DNA of 64,000 nucleotides, taken from Pneumocystis sp. 'macacae' (Eukaryota; Ascomycota; Pneumocystomycetes; Pneumocystales; Pneumocystaceae). Positions 31,458 through 44,371 of this stretch are shown piece by piece (position 1 is the first letter of the stretch; each line of letters begins with the position of its first letter). The stretch is taken from assembly GCA_018127085.1 (NCBI GenBank), contig CM030724.1:310001-374000 (forward strand), in the 5' to 3' direction. Position numbers and translations under genes: made by a program. The notes under the pieces were generated by a model. The model was given only the letters and a program-made list of their open reading frames with translations. It ran no database searches and was not told the origin of the DNA.

Positions 31458-33413
31458 TTAAAAAACTAAAAAAAAACAAATAAAAACCTCATTAGATAAA
31501 TATTCCATTCTGGAAGTAACTATATTTATATCTTTTTTTAATTTAATTCTTTGATATTTAATTTCTGTTGTAATGATTTGCCATAATTCTTCATACTGTT
31601 GTCTCTATATAAATTAAATTAAATTATACAAATTTATATTTTTACAAATATATCTAATCGGGAAAATAAAGTAGAATTTAAAGTTTGAATAATAAAATCC
31701 ATTTTATCGTCATATTCTTTTTCCATTTTGACAAATATATTTCTTAATATTTTAGATTGTTGCTCAATATACTGTAAATAAAGAGTTGTATTTATTTCCA
31801 AAAAAGACAATCTTTTATTAATATTTTTATATATATTTTTCTGAATTCCTAAGTTTTCTGTATTCGAGGGTGAAGATTGTTGTTCAATACTTTTAGTCAT
31901 TTGTGTATCTATTTCTTTTTTTAGAAATTTTTGAATTAAATCGAATAAAAAAATTAATCAAACCTTGAACTAATGTAGGTTTTGCAAATAATTTACTAGA
32001 AATACTAGAAACAGAAATAAAAGATGAATCTATTTTTTCAGATACTGAACTAAAATCCTGATCACTATGATTATTTAAAGTCGAACAAATAAAATTTTTT
32101 AAAAATAAAGCTGGCATTTGATAATTATGATTATTTAAAGATTTTTTTAATGCAGAAATAGAACATAATGAATATAATTCCATATGTTGATCTATATCAT
32201 TAGTTAAAGTTTTGACCGCATAATCAACAACTATTGGAGTATTAATGAAATGTTGAAAAGATGAAATTTCAGAAATTCTATTATTAGTATAATTTGTTTT
32301 TTTCTTTTCAAAAGAATGTTTTTTGAAATTTGATTCAGTAAGAGAGTAAATTTGTAAATTATTATTTTCAAGAATAATCTTATGATTAACCTGATTGTTT
32401 TCTTCAAATTCGTTTTCATCATATTTAAATTCTTCAATCATTGTTGTACCATAAACTTTCAAAAGTGTAACTGGACAATAAAATTCGTTACCATAATGCG
32501 TCAAAAAATCTATACGTAAATATTTTGCCCATATTAAAGGATTAATAATAGTAAATATTTGAATATCTTTTATATTGATAGCTGTAAATATACCGAGTTC
32601 TTTCCATATTGATTTTTTAACAGGATATCTATCAGAAACAGAAATACGAAAGTCTTTAAAAGTTGAAGAGAAAAATTCTAAATTGCCTAGTACAATGGTA
32701 TCAATGAGAATATCATTACAAAGTTCAACAATAACAAATTTATTATTAGCAGAACATTTATTCAGCATATAACGATCCTTATTTGACGATAATATAAATG
32801 CTACACCTTTTGCTTCTACATTTGCTTTCAAAACAGCAGCAGCACAATCAATTGACGCATAATTAAATCTTTCTTTAGGTAATATTTTTGAATAATCACT
32901 ATGATTAGATATGTTGTACATAAATTTTTTATCGGAAATATTTATTTTATTCTGTATTTCATTTTCTTTTTTCTTTTTATGATCGTTCTCAATATATATC
33001 TGATTCATTTTTTTAAAATCATGAAGAAATGTCTCACTAGTATGATATGTAGAATTGTTTTCTGTATTTTTGGAATCATTTAGTTCATATTTGTTCAAAG
33101 TGTGAAAAATATTATGTTTTTTCCATTCATCAAAAGATAAAAATAGAGATTCAACAAGATTTTCGAATTCTTTTTTAAATTCTCCATTAAATTCTTTATT
33201 TTTATCAGAAAAAAACTGTTTTTCAAGAATTTCATCTTCAAAAGAAAAGCAGTATGTGTTAAATATAAACGCATTATTCTTGCAGTGAAGTTGGTAAACC
33301 CATTTTATATCAGATAAATTTTGCGTATAACTTTGAAAAATCTGGAAAAAAAAAAGCCAAAAAAAGAAAATGCTATTATTTACAAAAAAGAAAACAAAGA
33401 AAAAAAGATTCAT
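31458..33413 (-). CDS. SLP1: SUN-like domain ER membrane protein, Slp1/SUCO type
   Basis: Slp1-type SUN proteins work in the ER (with Emp65 in yeast) to protect or fold soluble proteins. The start at 33413 gives a strongly hydrophobic leader (MNLFFFVFFFVNNSIFFF). A variable region follows (SLFLSFDEWKKHN). The SUN-like core is FNYASIDCAAAVLKANVEAK, KDRYMLNKCSANNKFVIVEL, DTIVLGNLEFFSSTFKDFRI, SVSDRYP, IINPLIWAKYLRIDFL and HYGNEFYCPVTLLKVYGTTM. This is the SUCO/Slp1 form and not nuclear-envelope Sad1. C-terminal exons (31634-31900 and about 31460-31605) form coiled coil (RQQYEELWQIITTEI, RMEYLSNE). The last exon end is uncertain because a T-rich run can be read as intron or coding; I place the stop at 31458-31460. 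Confidence 0.85.
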
Positions 33414-33774
33414 TATACTTTATAGTTTCAATCATAATCTAGTAAGAAATTAAATTGTCAGTTTTTTTAACGTTATTAACGAACTGTTCAAGAGTTACAA
33501 TTACTTTCAAAAGACTTCTGAAAGTTTTATACATGAATATATAAAAAATATGTTAAATTTTACAATGAAATATCTAATTGAAAACATATAAATAGCACTT
33601 TCTGCATTTTTCTTTTTTTTATAAGATAAATCACGTGAATGTGGCAAAATCTTACCAACCACACGTTTCGCGTTAAATATTTAATGTAATTTACTCTATT
33701 AAAATAATTTATAAACTTAAACATTTTAGTATACTTCTTTTCTAAACGAGAAAAATATTTTGTTTTTTTAGTAT
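33414..33774. promoter_or_regulatory. Divergent promoter SLP1 / MSH6 with TCACGTGA
   Basis: AT-rich spacer. A TCACGTGA palindrome at 33631-33638 lies about 140 bp before the MSH6 start, with ACACGTTTCGCG nearby (33661-33672), which resembles an MluI-type cell-cycle box (ACGCGT) only loosely. No gene is seen. Confidence 0.5.
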
Positions 33775-36700
33775 ATGATAAAAATGCAAAAAAATTCTAA
33801 AAATATTAAACAACAAACACTTTTAGGGTTTATTAAAAAGCCAGAAAAAAAAGACGAACAAAATTCGAATAATTTTCCATCTACACCTATAAAGTCAATA
33901 AATATATTGTCCCCTGTGAAGAAGGATTCTTTTGAAACACCTTTTAAAATGAAAGAACAACCATTGGATCATGAAAAAACCATTTCTTTTAATGGTATAT
34001 CTACACCTCTAACGTCAAATATAGAAAGTGACTTGGGACGGAAAGTACATCTAGAACTAGAAAATTCATCTCATTTTCCTTTATCTCCGCCATTGAACAA
34101 TGTAAATAATCTATATTTGATAAAAATTAAATTTATTTATTTCTTAGTCTCAAGAAAAATTTAATTATGAAGACGATTCAGAAGATGAAAATGACATGAT
34201 TTATACACGTGGTACTGATTTATTCATATAAGTTTATTATGTTAACATTTGTAACTAGTAAAACGAAAAAAATCTAAAATTGTACATGATAGTGATAATG
34301 AATTTGAAACAACTATTTTAGAAAACGAAATGGTTTATAATAGAAAAGATGGTAATTAAGTTATAGCTATAGTGACTTTTTTTAACCTATTTAAGATTCA
34401 GATTTTATGACTAGTAGTCAAGAAGAGAATTTAGAAAAAATAAAAAAAATAAAAATATCAACAAATGGAACTAGGAATATAAGAAAAAAAGAAAAAGGCG
34501 AGAAGTTAGAAGAAGATACTTTAGAATCTATGAATAAGTTTCCATCAATTAATACCTCATTTGAAAAATCATCTTCATTTTTATTTGATGAAAAAAAACA
34601 TTTTGAGGATCTTAATGATAAAAATAGTGAAAATTATATGTTTTTGCTTCCTGAATATAGAAGAGATGCTGATGGAAATTTGCCGTCATCACCTGATTAT
34701 GATCAAAGAACGTTATATATACCTCCAAGTGCGTACAAGTCATTCAAACCATTTGAAAAACAATATTGGGATATTAAATGCAAGTTCATGGATACTATAG
34801 TTTTTTTTCAAAAAGGGAAATTTTATGAATTATACCAATTAGATGCAGATATTGGTCATCAATTATTTAATCTTAAGATGACAGATAGAGTTGGAACCAT
34901 GAGGTTTTAAATTTCCTATATCTATACCTAATATTTATTAAATTTAGGATGGTTGGTATTCCCGAAGCTAATTATGAATATTGGGCTTCTAAATTTATTG
35001 CAAAAAATTTTAAAATTGCTCGTGTAGATCAATTAGAATCAGCTCTTAGTAAAGAAATGAGAGATAAAATTTCTAAAACTAAAGAAGAAAAAGTCGTTAG
35101 AAGAGAATTGGTTCAAGTATTAACTTCTGGGACACTTGTTAATGAAGGAATTATAAAATCGGAAATGTCAACATATTGTATGGCAATTAAGGTTTAATTT
35201 ATTTTTTTTTATTAAATGAATAATTATATTTAGGAAGATTATAAAATAAATAATTCTAAAGTATCTTTTGGAATATGTTTTATTGATGCTGCTGTTGGAC
35301 ACTTTAATATCACGTATTTTGAAGACGATTTTATAAGAACAAAACTTCATACCCTTATTACTCAAATAAGGCCTAAAGAACTTATTTTAGAAAAAGTAGT
35401 TTAGCCTATATATGTATTTTATTTAATTATACTAGGGAAATGTCACTCATCAAACTATAAAACTTTTGAAAAATTCTGGAATTAATGAAATGATATGTAA
35501 TTTTATAAAACCAAATATAGAATTTTGGGATGAGCAAACAACTGAATCACAAATTTTACTAAATGGCTATTTTGGAAATAGTGACTATAAGAGCTGGCCT
35601 CCCGCACTTCAAAAGGCACGAGATTATCCTTTAGCATTGTCTTCTGTAGGTGGACTAATATGGTATTTGAGAACAGTTAATAATTTAACTTTTATATAAC
35701 TTATATTAACTTTATAAGCTAAAAATGGATAAAACTTTATGTACTCTTGGAAATTTTGAATGGTATAATCCTATACAAAAAACCTCATCACTTATTCTTG
35801 ATGGGCAAACTCTAAAAAACCTTGAGGTTATCATTATTATTTGATATGTATTCATATTGATGCAAAATTTATAGATTTTTAACAATTCTTATGATGGTGG
35901 AACAGAAGGAACTCTTATAAAACTTCTTAATAGATGTATTACACCATTTGGTAAAAGTTCTATGAAATAATTTTATTATTAATATTTCTAATAGGAAAAC
36001 GTTTATTTCGACTTTGGTTGTGCCATCCATTACGTTCTGCTAAAGATATCAATGAAAGGTTGGATGCAGTAGAATTATTGAACGATCTTTCAATTAGAAA
36101 AATTATTACAAATTCTTTTAAAACTCTTCCTGATCTTGAACGGATGATTTCACGAATTCATGCCAAAAATTGTAAGAGTAAAGATTTCGTATGTGTTTTG
36201 GAAGGATTTAATACTATATATCATACATTAGGAGATCTTTCCAAGACTTTAAAGCACAATAATGGTCTTCTTTCAAATATTATAAATAATATTCCAAATC
36301 TTATGAATATTCTTGATGAATGGCAAAAAATATTTGATTGGCAAAAATGTAAAAATGAAGGTATCTAATAATATTTGTAATTACGTCATTTAAGTTCTAA
36401 TATCCTTAGATATACTTATTCCTAATCCTGGAATTGAAAAAGAGTTTGATGATTCTCAAGATAAAATAAAAGCTATTGAAGAAGAGCTTTTTCAAATGGA
36501 AAAAGATTACAGAAATCAGTTCAAGTAGTTTACTTTGTTATTATTGTTATGTAACATAAATTTTAGATCACCTCAGATTACTTTTAGAAATATTGGGAAA
36601 GAAATATATCAACTGGAAATCCCTAAATCTATTAAAGTACCATCATCATGGATAAAACTTTCATCTACAAAAGTTCGTATTAGAAACAATTAAATTATTA

Positions 36701-38035
36701 AAATTTTAATTATTTAGTCTGTGAATAGATATTGGTCTCCTGAATTAAAAAAAAAAGTACGACAGCTTCAAGAAGCTCAAGAAGCTCATAAAATTATAAT
36801 TAAAAATGTCCAAAATACATTTTTTACTCATTTTGATAAAAACTATTTCCAATGGTTAAAGATAATTAAAAGTGTCGCATATTTGGATTGTTTAACAAGC
36901 TTATCAATATCATCTATGGAATTTGCAGAACCATCTTGTCGTCCGAAAATTATTGATAGTGAATATAGCGTTTTAGAGTTTGATGAGCTACGACATCCAT
37001 GCGTAATTCAAAAGTTGTTTTTTACCTTTTTCTATTAGTATTAATTATTGTAGCACATCGTCATGTTTTGTACCAAATAGTATTAAGTTAGGTGGATCTA
37101 AAAGTAATCCAACGATTGCTTTGCTAACAGGACCAAATATGGCAGTATGTTTTATTTGAATTTTTTCTAATACAAATTAATTTGCATTAGGGAAAATCTA
37201 CTTTACTGAGACAAACATGTATTGCTGTGATATTAGCTCAACTTGGTTGCTGGGTTCCTGCAAAGTAATATGAAATTAAATATTTCTTTATTTAATTTTA
37301 TTAAGGCGTATTATACTTACTCCTATGGATTCTATTAGAAGTAGACTTGGGGCAAGTGATAACATATTTGCATCACAGTCTACTTTTATGGTAGAACTTT
37401 CAGAAACTAAAAAAATTATTCAAGAATCGACTTCAAGATCATTGGTTATTTTAGATGAACTTGGACGAGTATTAAATTATATATTGCTATTATAATTATA
37501 GCTTATTATAATAGGGAACATCAACTTATGATGGTTTAGCAATCGCATATGCTACACTTCATCAATTATCTACGTATGTAGGATGTCTTGGGTTTTTCTC
37601 TACACATTACCATTCTTTGGTAAAAGATTTTGAAAATCATCCGAAAATAGCTATGTATTATATGGCTGCACATGTTGATGAAGATAAGAAAAAAATAACA
37701 TTTTTATATGAATTAAGACCTGGCACTAGTTCTAATTCATATGGAATGGTAAATATAATCTAAATTATACGATAATCCTCATTATATGTATATAGAATGT
37801 TGCTGCTATGGCTGGTATTCCTGAAGAAATCATCAAAAATGCAGAAATATCTGCTAAGAAATTTGAAATATCATCTCAAGTTTCTCAGCTTAATAAAACT
37901 AATTATAAATCAAGTATTTCATTAGCTTCTCAAAGCGATTTTTCATGGTTAGTAAAATTATCTATGTCTAAGGAGCCTGTTCCTTCTACACTTAATCTTA
38001 AAAGACAACTTTATGTTATTGCAAGTGTTTTTTAA
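33775..38035 (+). CDS. MSH6: Msh6, mismatch-repair ATPase (MutS-alpha subunit)
   Basis: Msh6 pairs with Msh2 to detect base mismatches. The N-terminus carries a PCNA-binding PIP box (QQTLLGFI) right after the start, then a long acidic/basic linker over several exons. The mismatch-binding domain begins near 34740 ([20 protein letters not shown]) with [15 protein letters not shown], the Phe-x-Glu (FYE) wedge that reads mismatches. The connector, lever (36018-36370) and clamp follow. The ATPase domain is split over many exons: [16 protein letters not shown] (Walker A), [25 protein letters not shown] (Walker B) and [14 protein letters not shown] (His switch). The HTH tail has [20 protein letters not shown]. 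At least 15 short introns. ATG 33784 is an alternative start just before the PIP box. Confidence 0.96.
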
Positions 38036-38755
38036 ATATTAATTTTATGATTTTTCCTAAGTCTAAAAATCCATGTTAAATTAATTTTTAAAATTCTATA
38101 ATTTGTAATAATTATAGAAATTATTATCCAAATATGATTTTCATATTATAATTCATTAACCTATCAAATAATATTATTAGTGCAAGAATTTATAAGAATT
38201 TATAAATTCGGTAATGGGAAAATTAGAAAAAACACTCAAACATGTTACTATTTTTGTACTATTTTATATAAAATTATAATAACAGTAAATAGTTTATTTT
38301 AAAAAATAAAGTCATTGCTTTATATAGAGAAATTTTAAAATCCATACGAAGTATAATTTATCATTTGTATTTATTATTAAAAAAATTTAGAATTAAAAAA
38401 AAGTGAAAAAAATGAAATATGTCTATGGGTAAATTTCACTTGAAAACAAAATTTAAGTAATTAAAGTTAGGTTCGTCAGGAATTTGAAAGAAATAGACAA
38501 ATCCAAGATATTGTTAATAAAAATATTTAAATATCAATTCTAATATCAGTAGAGGATGATAAAATACTTATATTCTACAGGAATACAGCAATTGCAACAG
38601 ATTAATAAATCCTTGATGTTATCTGAATCATCTAAAACCAAAGAAAATCAAAACTAATAAGTTTAATATTATATTTAAATATATACAAGACAATATACAA
38701 AGAAAATAACACTATTTAATGTGGAATCATAATGCATAAATAATTATAATATAGA
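38036..38755. other. Convergent AT-rich spacer MSH6 / NBS1
   Basis: About 720 bp of low-complexity AT-rich DNA between two gene ends. No open frame, RNA gene or repeat is seen. Confidence 0.55.
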
Positions 38756-41474
38756 CTATAATCTAAATTTTAATGGATCATCATCACTATTATTCTGACT
38801 AATGTCGGAATAATTTTCAGCATTTTTTGAAAATAGTTTAATTTTATCTCTAAATAAATCGTTTTTTACAATACTCAAATCAGTATTATTAATATTTCTT
38901 TCTAGTGATATTAATTGCTTTATTTTAGTTGAAAAATCTCTTACTAAATATTTGTTTATTACTTTTTTGTTTACTAAGTTCTAATAATATACCATTAGAA
39001 AAATTAAACACAAAAATATTATATACCTGGAATAAACCTCATATCTTCAGGTTTATATTCTACAAGACGAATATGTTGAGTGTATGTTGGCTGTGTTCTT
39101 TGAACCTAAAAAAATTAAACATTATTTATAAAAATTTACTAATGAACTCTTCTAAATTTCTTAAAATTTTTTCTTCCATTCCATTTAGGATTCCAACGAG
39201 AAGAAATATCTACAGAGGATTTTTGCAAGTTTAATTCTACTTTAAAATATTCAACAGTTTCTGAATTTTCTTCTTTTTTATAAAGATTATTAAGATAATA
39301 GTCTTTTATTGATTCGTTTTTTTCATATTGAGATAATATTAGTCTGTTTTTTTGTGAATTAGGAGTTAAAGAAATTTGAGAATTTCCAATTTCAGATGCG
39401 AAAGATGAATTTGAATTTAAATAATTATATGATTTAGTTTCATATGTATTCCTATCTGAAGCCTTTTTATTTAAAGGAAGTTTTTCTACAGAATCTTTTG
39501 TATTTTGGACAGTAACATCATGTATATCTTTAAATATTAAGATCATAATTCTGAAACTTTTTTTAATAATCTTACCATCCACAATATTCTTTTTTTTTGG
39601 GGAAAGTTGACTATTTTGGATAAAATTTATACAGTTATCAAGTTTACGATTCATTTTTATATTAGTATCAGTAAAAATAAAACATGACTAATTTTATTAA
39701 CTTTTATAATTCAAATAAAAACAAATACCTTATTATCCGACGTTTGATAATCTATTTTATTATCTGGTATAAACCTATTAAAATTTAAAGATTTTTGTAA
39801 CAAAGTAGTATTTTTGTCAATATTATTTATTCCCAGTGATTTAATATTGCATTTATTATCCTTAAATAATTAATAATTATTTAAATAATAGTAAAAATTA
39901 TAACATTATCATTTAAAATAGTATTCACATCATATTTTTTAGAAACTAATAATATACATTATTTACTTAAAAGATTAGATAAAATGTTACCCTGATATAG
40001 ACTTTTGTCATTTAATTCTAAGTTAAATTTTGGGGATCCTATATTCATTAAATATTTTCCAAAAATCAAATAAAATTTAAAATATACTAAAATCGCATTT
40101 TTTATTAAATGTTTGTTTATGACATTCTGAAATATTATTTTGAGATGTAAGATTATTTTCATGAATTGAATCATAGTTCTCATAAATATTTTTCTTGAAT
40201 AGAGAAAGATCTAACTTTAATATAGGTTCCAAAAAATCATCTTGATTTATTAAATTCATTTTAACTCTATTATGTAAGTCATATGTATATGTTTATATAA
40301 AAACGAACCTTTTAGATGCTACATTAATATAGTAAGAGTCTTTAAGCGGTGATACAGCAATTGCATTAAAATGATTTTGCATAAATACAATAATTTGTTC
40401 GACATTAGAAGTTTCTTTACAAAAAACTGCTTTTCCACTAGCAGCATTTATTGGAGGTGATAAATTAAGGTACTAGCATTGTAAATTTTAGATATTAAAT
40501 CAGGAAAAATATTACTTGTTTCTCATCAAAAAAAATAAAAGTTAATCCCTGAAATAAATGTCTTCGTTTATTATCAGGCATAAAATCTTCTGGAGATGCA
40601 TTAATAGTTGAATATATATTATCTGGGGGAACATGTTTTTGAGGATTAGGAAATCCATGATCAAAATTGAGTTCTATAAGACTTATTGTTTCTATAAGTT
40701 CATTTATATAAGAATTAGTTACTACAAATGCACCATAAATTAAAGCTTGAAGATTTTTAGCTGTATTCCTTTGTTTAGAAATAACATGTGTTGTTTTTTC
40801 AGAGTATTCTTTTGTAATCTTAATACCTAAAAATAAATATTATACGAATAATTTATTGGCTATAAAACCATAAACTTCTACTAATGGTTGAATATCTTTT
40901 AATTTTATTCCAGATAAAGTAAAAACAATAGGATTCCAGAATAATCTTAGGAAATTAATCATTTTCCGTATACACTAACGAATATAAACCTAAATTTCCC
41001 TTGGCATTTTGCAAATATAATCTCTTGAGAGTCTTGATCACATTTCTTCGACATATTCATTAATTGTACATCATTCACGATTGTACCAAATTTAGATCCG
41101 AGATCAATAACATATATTGGTATTTTTTCATTCAAAAGTAACTAATGAAACAATTTTTATAAGTTTTTTCCAAATTACAAGAATAATTTACAGATGATCC
41201 ATCTTTTGCAATTCCTACTACAAATTTGGCATGTATTTTACTCACAGTTTTTGATTCGATTGTAATATCCGTAATATCTTTAAAAATAAGCTATTTTAAG
41301 AAACATTTTTTATTCTTTTTTACATTTTGCACGTCCAACTAAATACTCTTTCCCTGGTCTTAAACATCGACGAACACCTAAAATTAAAGTATTAGTACAT
41401 CTTGAATTGATATAAATAAGAGAAAGCATCAAAATACCATTCAATTCATCTAAATTGCTTTCCAATATCCACAT
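38756..41474 (-). CDS. NBS1: Nbs1/nibrin, MRN complex subunit
   Basis: Nbs1 recruits Mre11-Rad50 and the Tel1/ATM kinase to DNA breaks. From ATG 41474: MWILESNLDELNG, then VRRCLRPGKEYLVGRAKC opens an FHA domain, which continues KTVSKIHAKFVVG and YVIDLGSKFGTIVNDVQL (phosphopeptide loop and FGT turn). BRCT repeats follow (SEKTTHVISKQRNTAKNLQA, LIYGAFVVTNSYINELIE and DNKRRHLFQGLTFIF). A long low-complexity stretch leads to the C-terminal Mre11-binding part (QRTQPTYTQHIRLVEYKPED) and the acidic C-terminus ending NNSDDDPLKFRL at 38756, where Nbs1 proteins bind Tel1. The FHA-BRCT-BRCT order plus the C-terminal motif make the call. The middle is weakly conserved and its exon joins are uncertain. Confidence 0.87.
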
Positions 41475-41586
41475 TTATTCAAAGAAACGATGTCGGTCAT
41501 GCAAATTTAAGATTCGAGACAAACCAACGTGTATTATTTTAACCAAATAAAAAAGATAAAATACGCAAATTCAAAGGAGTTGCCAA

Positions 41587-43709
41587 ATGGCACTTGTTGA
41601 CTATACATCTTCGGATGAAAATGAAGATCAAGTAAAAATATCAGTAAAAAAATTAAATAATTGTAGAAAGATCATAGCAGCACCAGATGTATCTCTTCAG
41701 GTGATTATATAGTTTTTACCTTTCAGAATGTTAAAATGTAAATTTTAGGATGCTAAGAAGTTTAAATTAACACAAAGTGATTTAAAAAATCGAAAAATAA
41801 TGATAAACATTCCATATGAAGATCTTTCTAGGCCAATCCAGGGTCCTATTAATCCATTTAATGGACAAACGCTTAATGAAAAAACAGTAATCACAGGGAA
41901 ACGCATAGGTTTTTAGAGATAACTATATCTAATAATTTCAGGTCATGTGGAGGAGCAAGGCTTTTCAGATGCTGCATTCCGTGATCAATACCGTACATTC
42001 AATGCATTTGGATATGCACGAGATCCATCAATCCATGCCATAGGATTAAATGGGCCTGAAGCGTTTGTAGGCGACTTAGAGCTTGCTATGAAGCAAAATG
42101 GGGAGAGTGTATTAGAAAGAAAGTTTGACAAACAGCGAACTAAAGATTTAAAAAAAATGAGGGAAAAAGAAGGTGATTTGGCGACAGTTTATGGGGAAAA
42201 TACATATAAGGGCCCCTGGGCAAAGTATAAACATATAGAGATTGAACAAATACTATCTTCTCCAGACACAGATGGAGACGATGAAGATCAAATTCCTGTC
42301 TCGAATCCTATTATTGAGTCTCAAGATCTTGATGTTAACACAACTGGTATAGAAAAAACAACATTTCACGGCGAAAACATGTATGACTATCAAGGTAGTC
42401 TTTCTAATTTGTTTGATTTATTTTTTATACTTTAATTAGGTCGAACATATATGCATGTACCTCAAGATTTGGATATAAGTTTGTCAAAAGAACCAGGACA
42501 ACAGGAATGCTTCGTTCCTAAAAAACTTATTCATACATGGGAAGGTCATACAAAAACTATTTCTGCTGTAAGGTTTTTTCCTCGCTCTGGACACCTTATG
42601 CTTTCTGGATCTATGGATTCTAAAATTAAGGTTTTATTAAATTTTCCCATTCCTTCATACGTCTTATTTATTTATTACTAGCTTTGGGATGTTTATCATG
42701 ATAGATTACTTCTTCGTACATATTTTGGACATAGTACAGGTGTTAGAGATATAACATTTACAAATGATGGACGAAAATTCTTAAGTGCGAGTTATGATAG
42801 AATGATAAAACTTTGGGATACTGAAACAGGTAAATGCATTATCTTTACTATCTGAAATAATTTAAATAAATACTTCAGGACAATGTATATCTCGATTTAC
42901 TACTGGAAAAATTCCTTATGTTGTAAAATTTAATCCAGATTATGCTAAGCAGCATGAATTTCTTGCTGGGATGTCAGATAAAAAAATTGTTCAGGTATAT
43001 TTTAATTTTTTCTTATTTTTATAATTAACAATTTATAGTTTGATATAAATTCTGGAAAAATTATACAAGAATATGATCATCATTTAGGAGCAGTAAATAC
43101 AATTACATTTATCGATGAAAATAGACGATTTATAACTACGTCAGATGATAAATCATTACGTGCTTGGGAATATGGAATACCTGTCCCTATTAAATATATT
43201 GCAGAACCTTATATGCATTCTATGCCATCAGTAGCATTGCATCCTTCTGGAAAATATGTAGCCTGTCAATCTCTTGATAATCAAATAATTGTATTTTCAG
43301 TTGTAGATAAATTTAGACAAAGGCGCCATAAAAATTTTAAAGGACATAGTTGTGCTGGGTATGCATTAGAAGTTAATTTTTCTCCTGATGGTTAGTATAT
43401 TTTTTCATTAGCCGTTGATTTAGTTTAACAAAATTAAGGACGTTTGTTATGTAGTGGAGACTCAGGTGGTTATGCATGCTTTTGGGGTAATAATTTTTTA
43501 AAATTAATCATCTATTATTAATAATCATAGATTGGAAAACATGTAGAATGTATAAGAAATTTGCAGCACATGATGGTCCTTTATCTACAATAGCCTTTCA
43601 TCCTCAAGAAACAAGCAAGGTTGTAACAGGGGGTATTTAAAATTGTTTTTATTATGATATTTTAATTGTATTATTAGGATGGGATGGAATGATACATTAT
43701 TGGGATTAG
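41587..43709 (+). CDS. PRP17: Prp17/Cdc40, WD40 second-step splicing factor
   Basis: Prp17 stabilises the spliceosome for the second splicing step. ATG 41587 gives [15 protein letters not shown]. Then [17 protein letters not shown], the conserved [20 protein letters not shown] and GYARDPS region, and a Lys-rich helix ([20 protein letters not shown]) before YKGPWAKYK. Seven WD repeats follow in exons from 42510: [110 protein letters not shown] and the end [14 protein letters not shown]. Stop at 43707-43709. Only 112 bp separate it from NBS1, divergent. The window's high intron number makes splicing factors notable, but nothing here is unusual for the family. Confidence 0.95.
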
Positions 43710-43830
43710 AATTAAATTTGTAAATATTTACCATTTAATTAATATTCAAATATATTAATAAAAATATTTTTTTTTTATTAATATTTTTTTTATTAATATT
43801 TTTTTAAAAATAAATATATTAAAAATTAAA

Positions 43831-44283
43831 ATGAATAAAAAACGAACTTTAAATGATTCATTGTTTTATAGTCGTTTGAAAAAAAAATATAAAGAAAATC
43901 GCCCATCAATTGAACAAATACATAGTAATCTTTTATATATTTGTTTTTTTATGTTTTCCTAATAAAATATTGGTAGCTATTACATTAGCTAAATTATATT
44001 CGGCTCAAAATCTAATTTCTAATAAAGAAACTCAGCAAAACAATACTAATTTAAGATCGTTAAAATGTGATGATTGTGATCAATTAATTATATTTACACC
44101 CGATACACTATTGAATTCTGATGATTATTTTTGCACTATTTGTCATCATATTGTTTGTGATATATGTAAGGTTATACAGTATATACAATACTAAATAAAT
44201 TATAATGTCTTATTTAAACTAGATATCAACGAGACAATGTTATTTATTGTCTTGAATGCATAAAATATGCAAAAAAATATTAA
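43831..44283 (+). CDS. Small Cys-rich protein, not recognised (paired CxxC motifs)
   Basis: I do not recognise this gene. Three exons: MNKKRTLNDSLFYSRLKKKY and ENRPSIEQIH, then TITLAKLYSAQNLIS, LKCDDCDQLIIF and YFCTICHHIVC, and a last exon with NVIYCLECIKYAKKY. The reading I prefer uses donor gtaagg at 44166 and acceptor cgag ending at 44233, giving DIYNVIYCLEC in frame to the stop at 44283. The CDDC, CTIC, VC and CLEC cysteines look like one or two zinc sites. The basic N-terminal helix (SRLKKKYKENRPS) could bind nucleic acid or protein. About 110 residues. It lies 120 bp after PRP17 and tail-to-tail with SRS2. Confidence 0.5.
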
Positions 44284-44371
44284 TCTATATATACTAGTAA
44301 ACTAAACAAATTTATACAACAATATGCAAAATATAAATATGTACAAATGCATATTACTATATGCGGATCGT

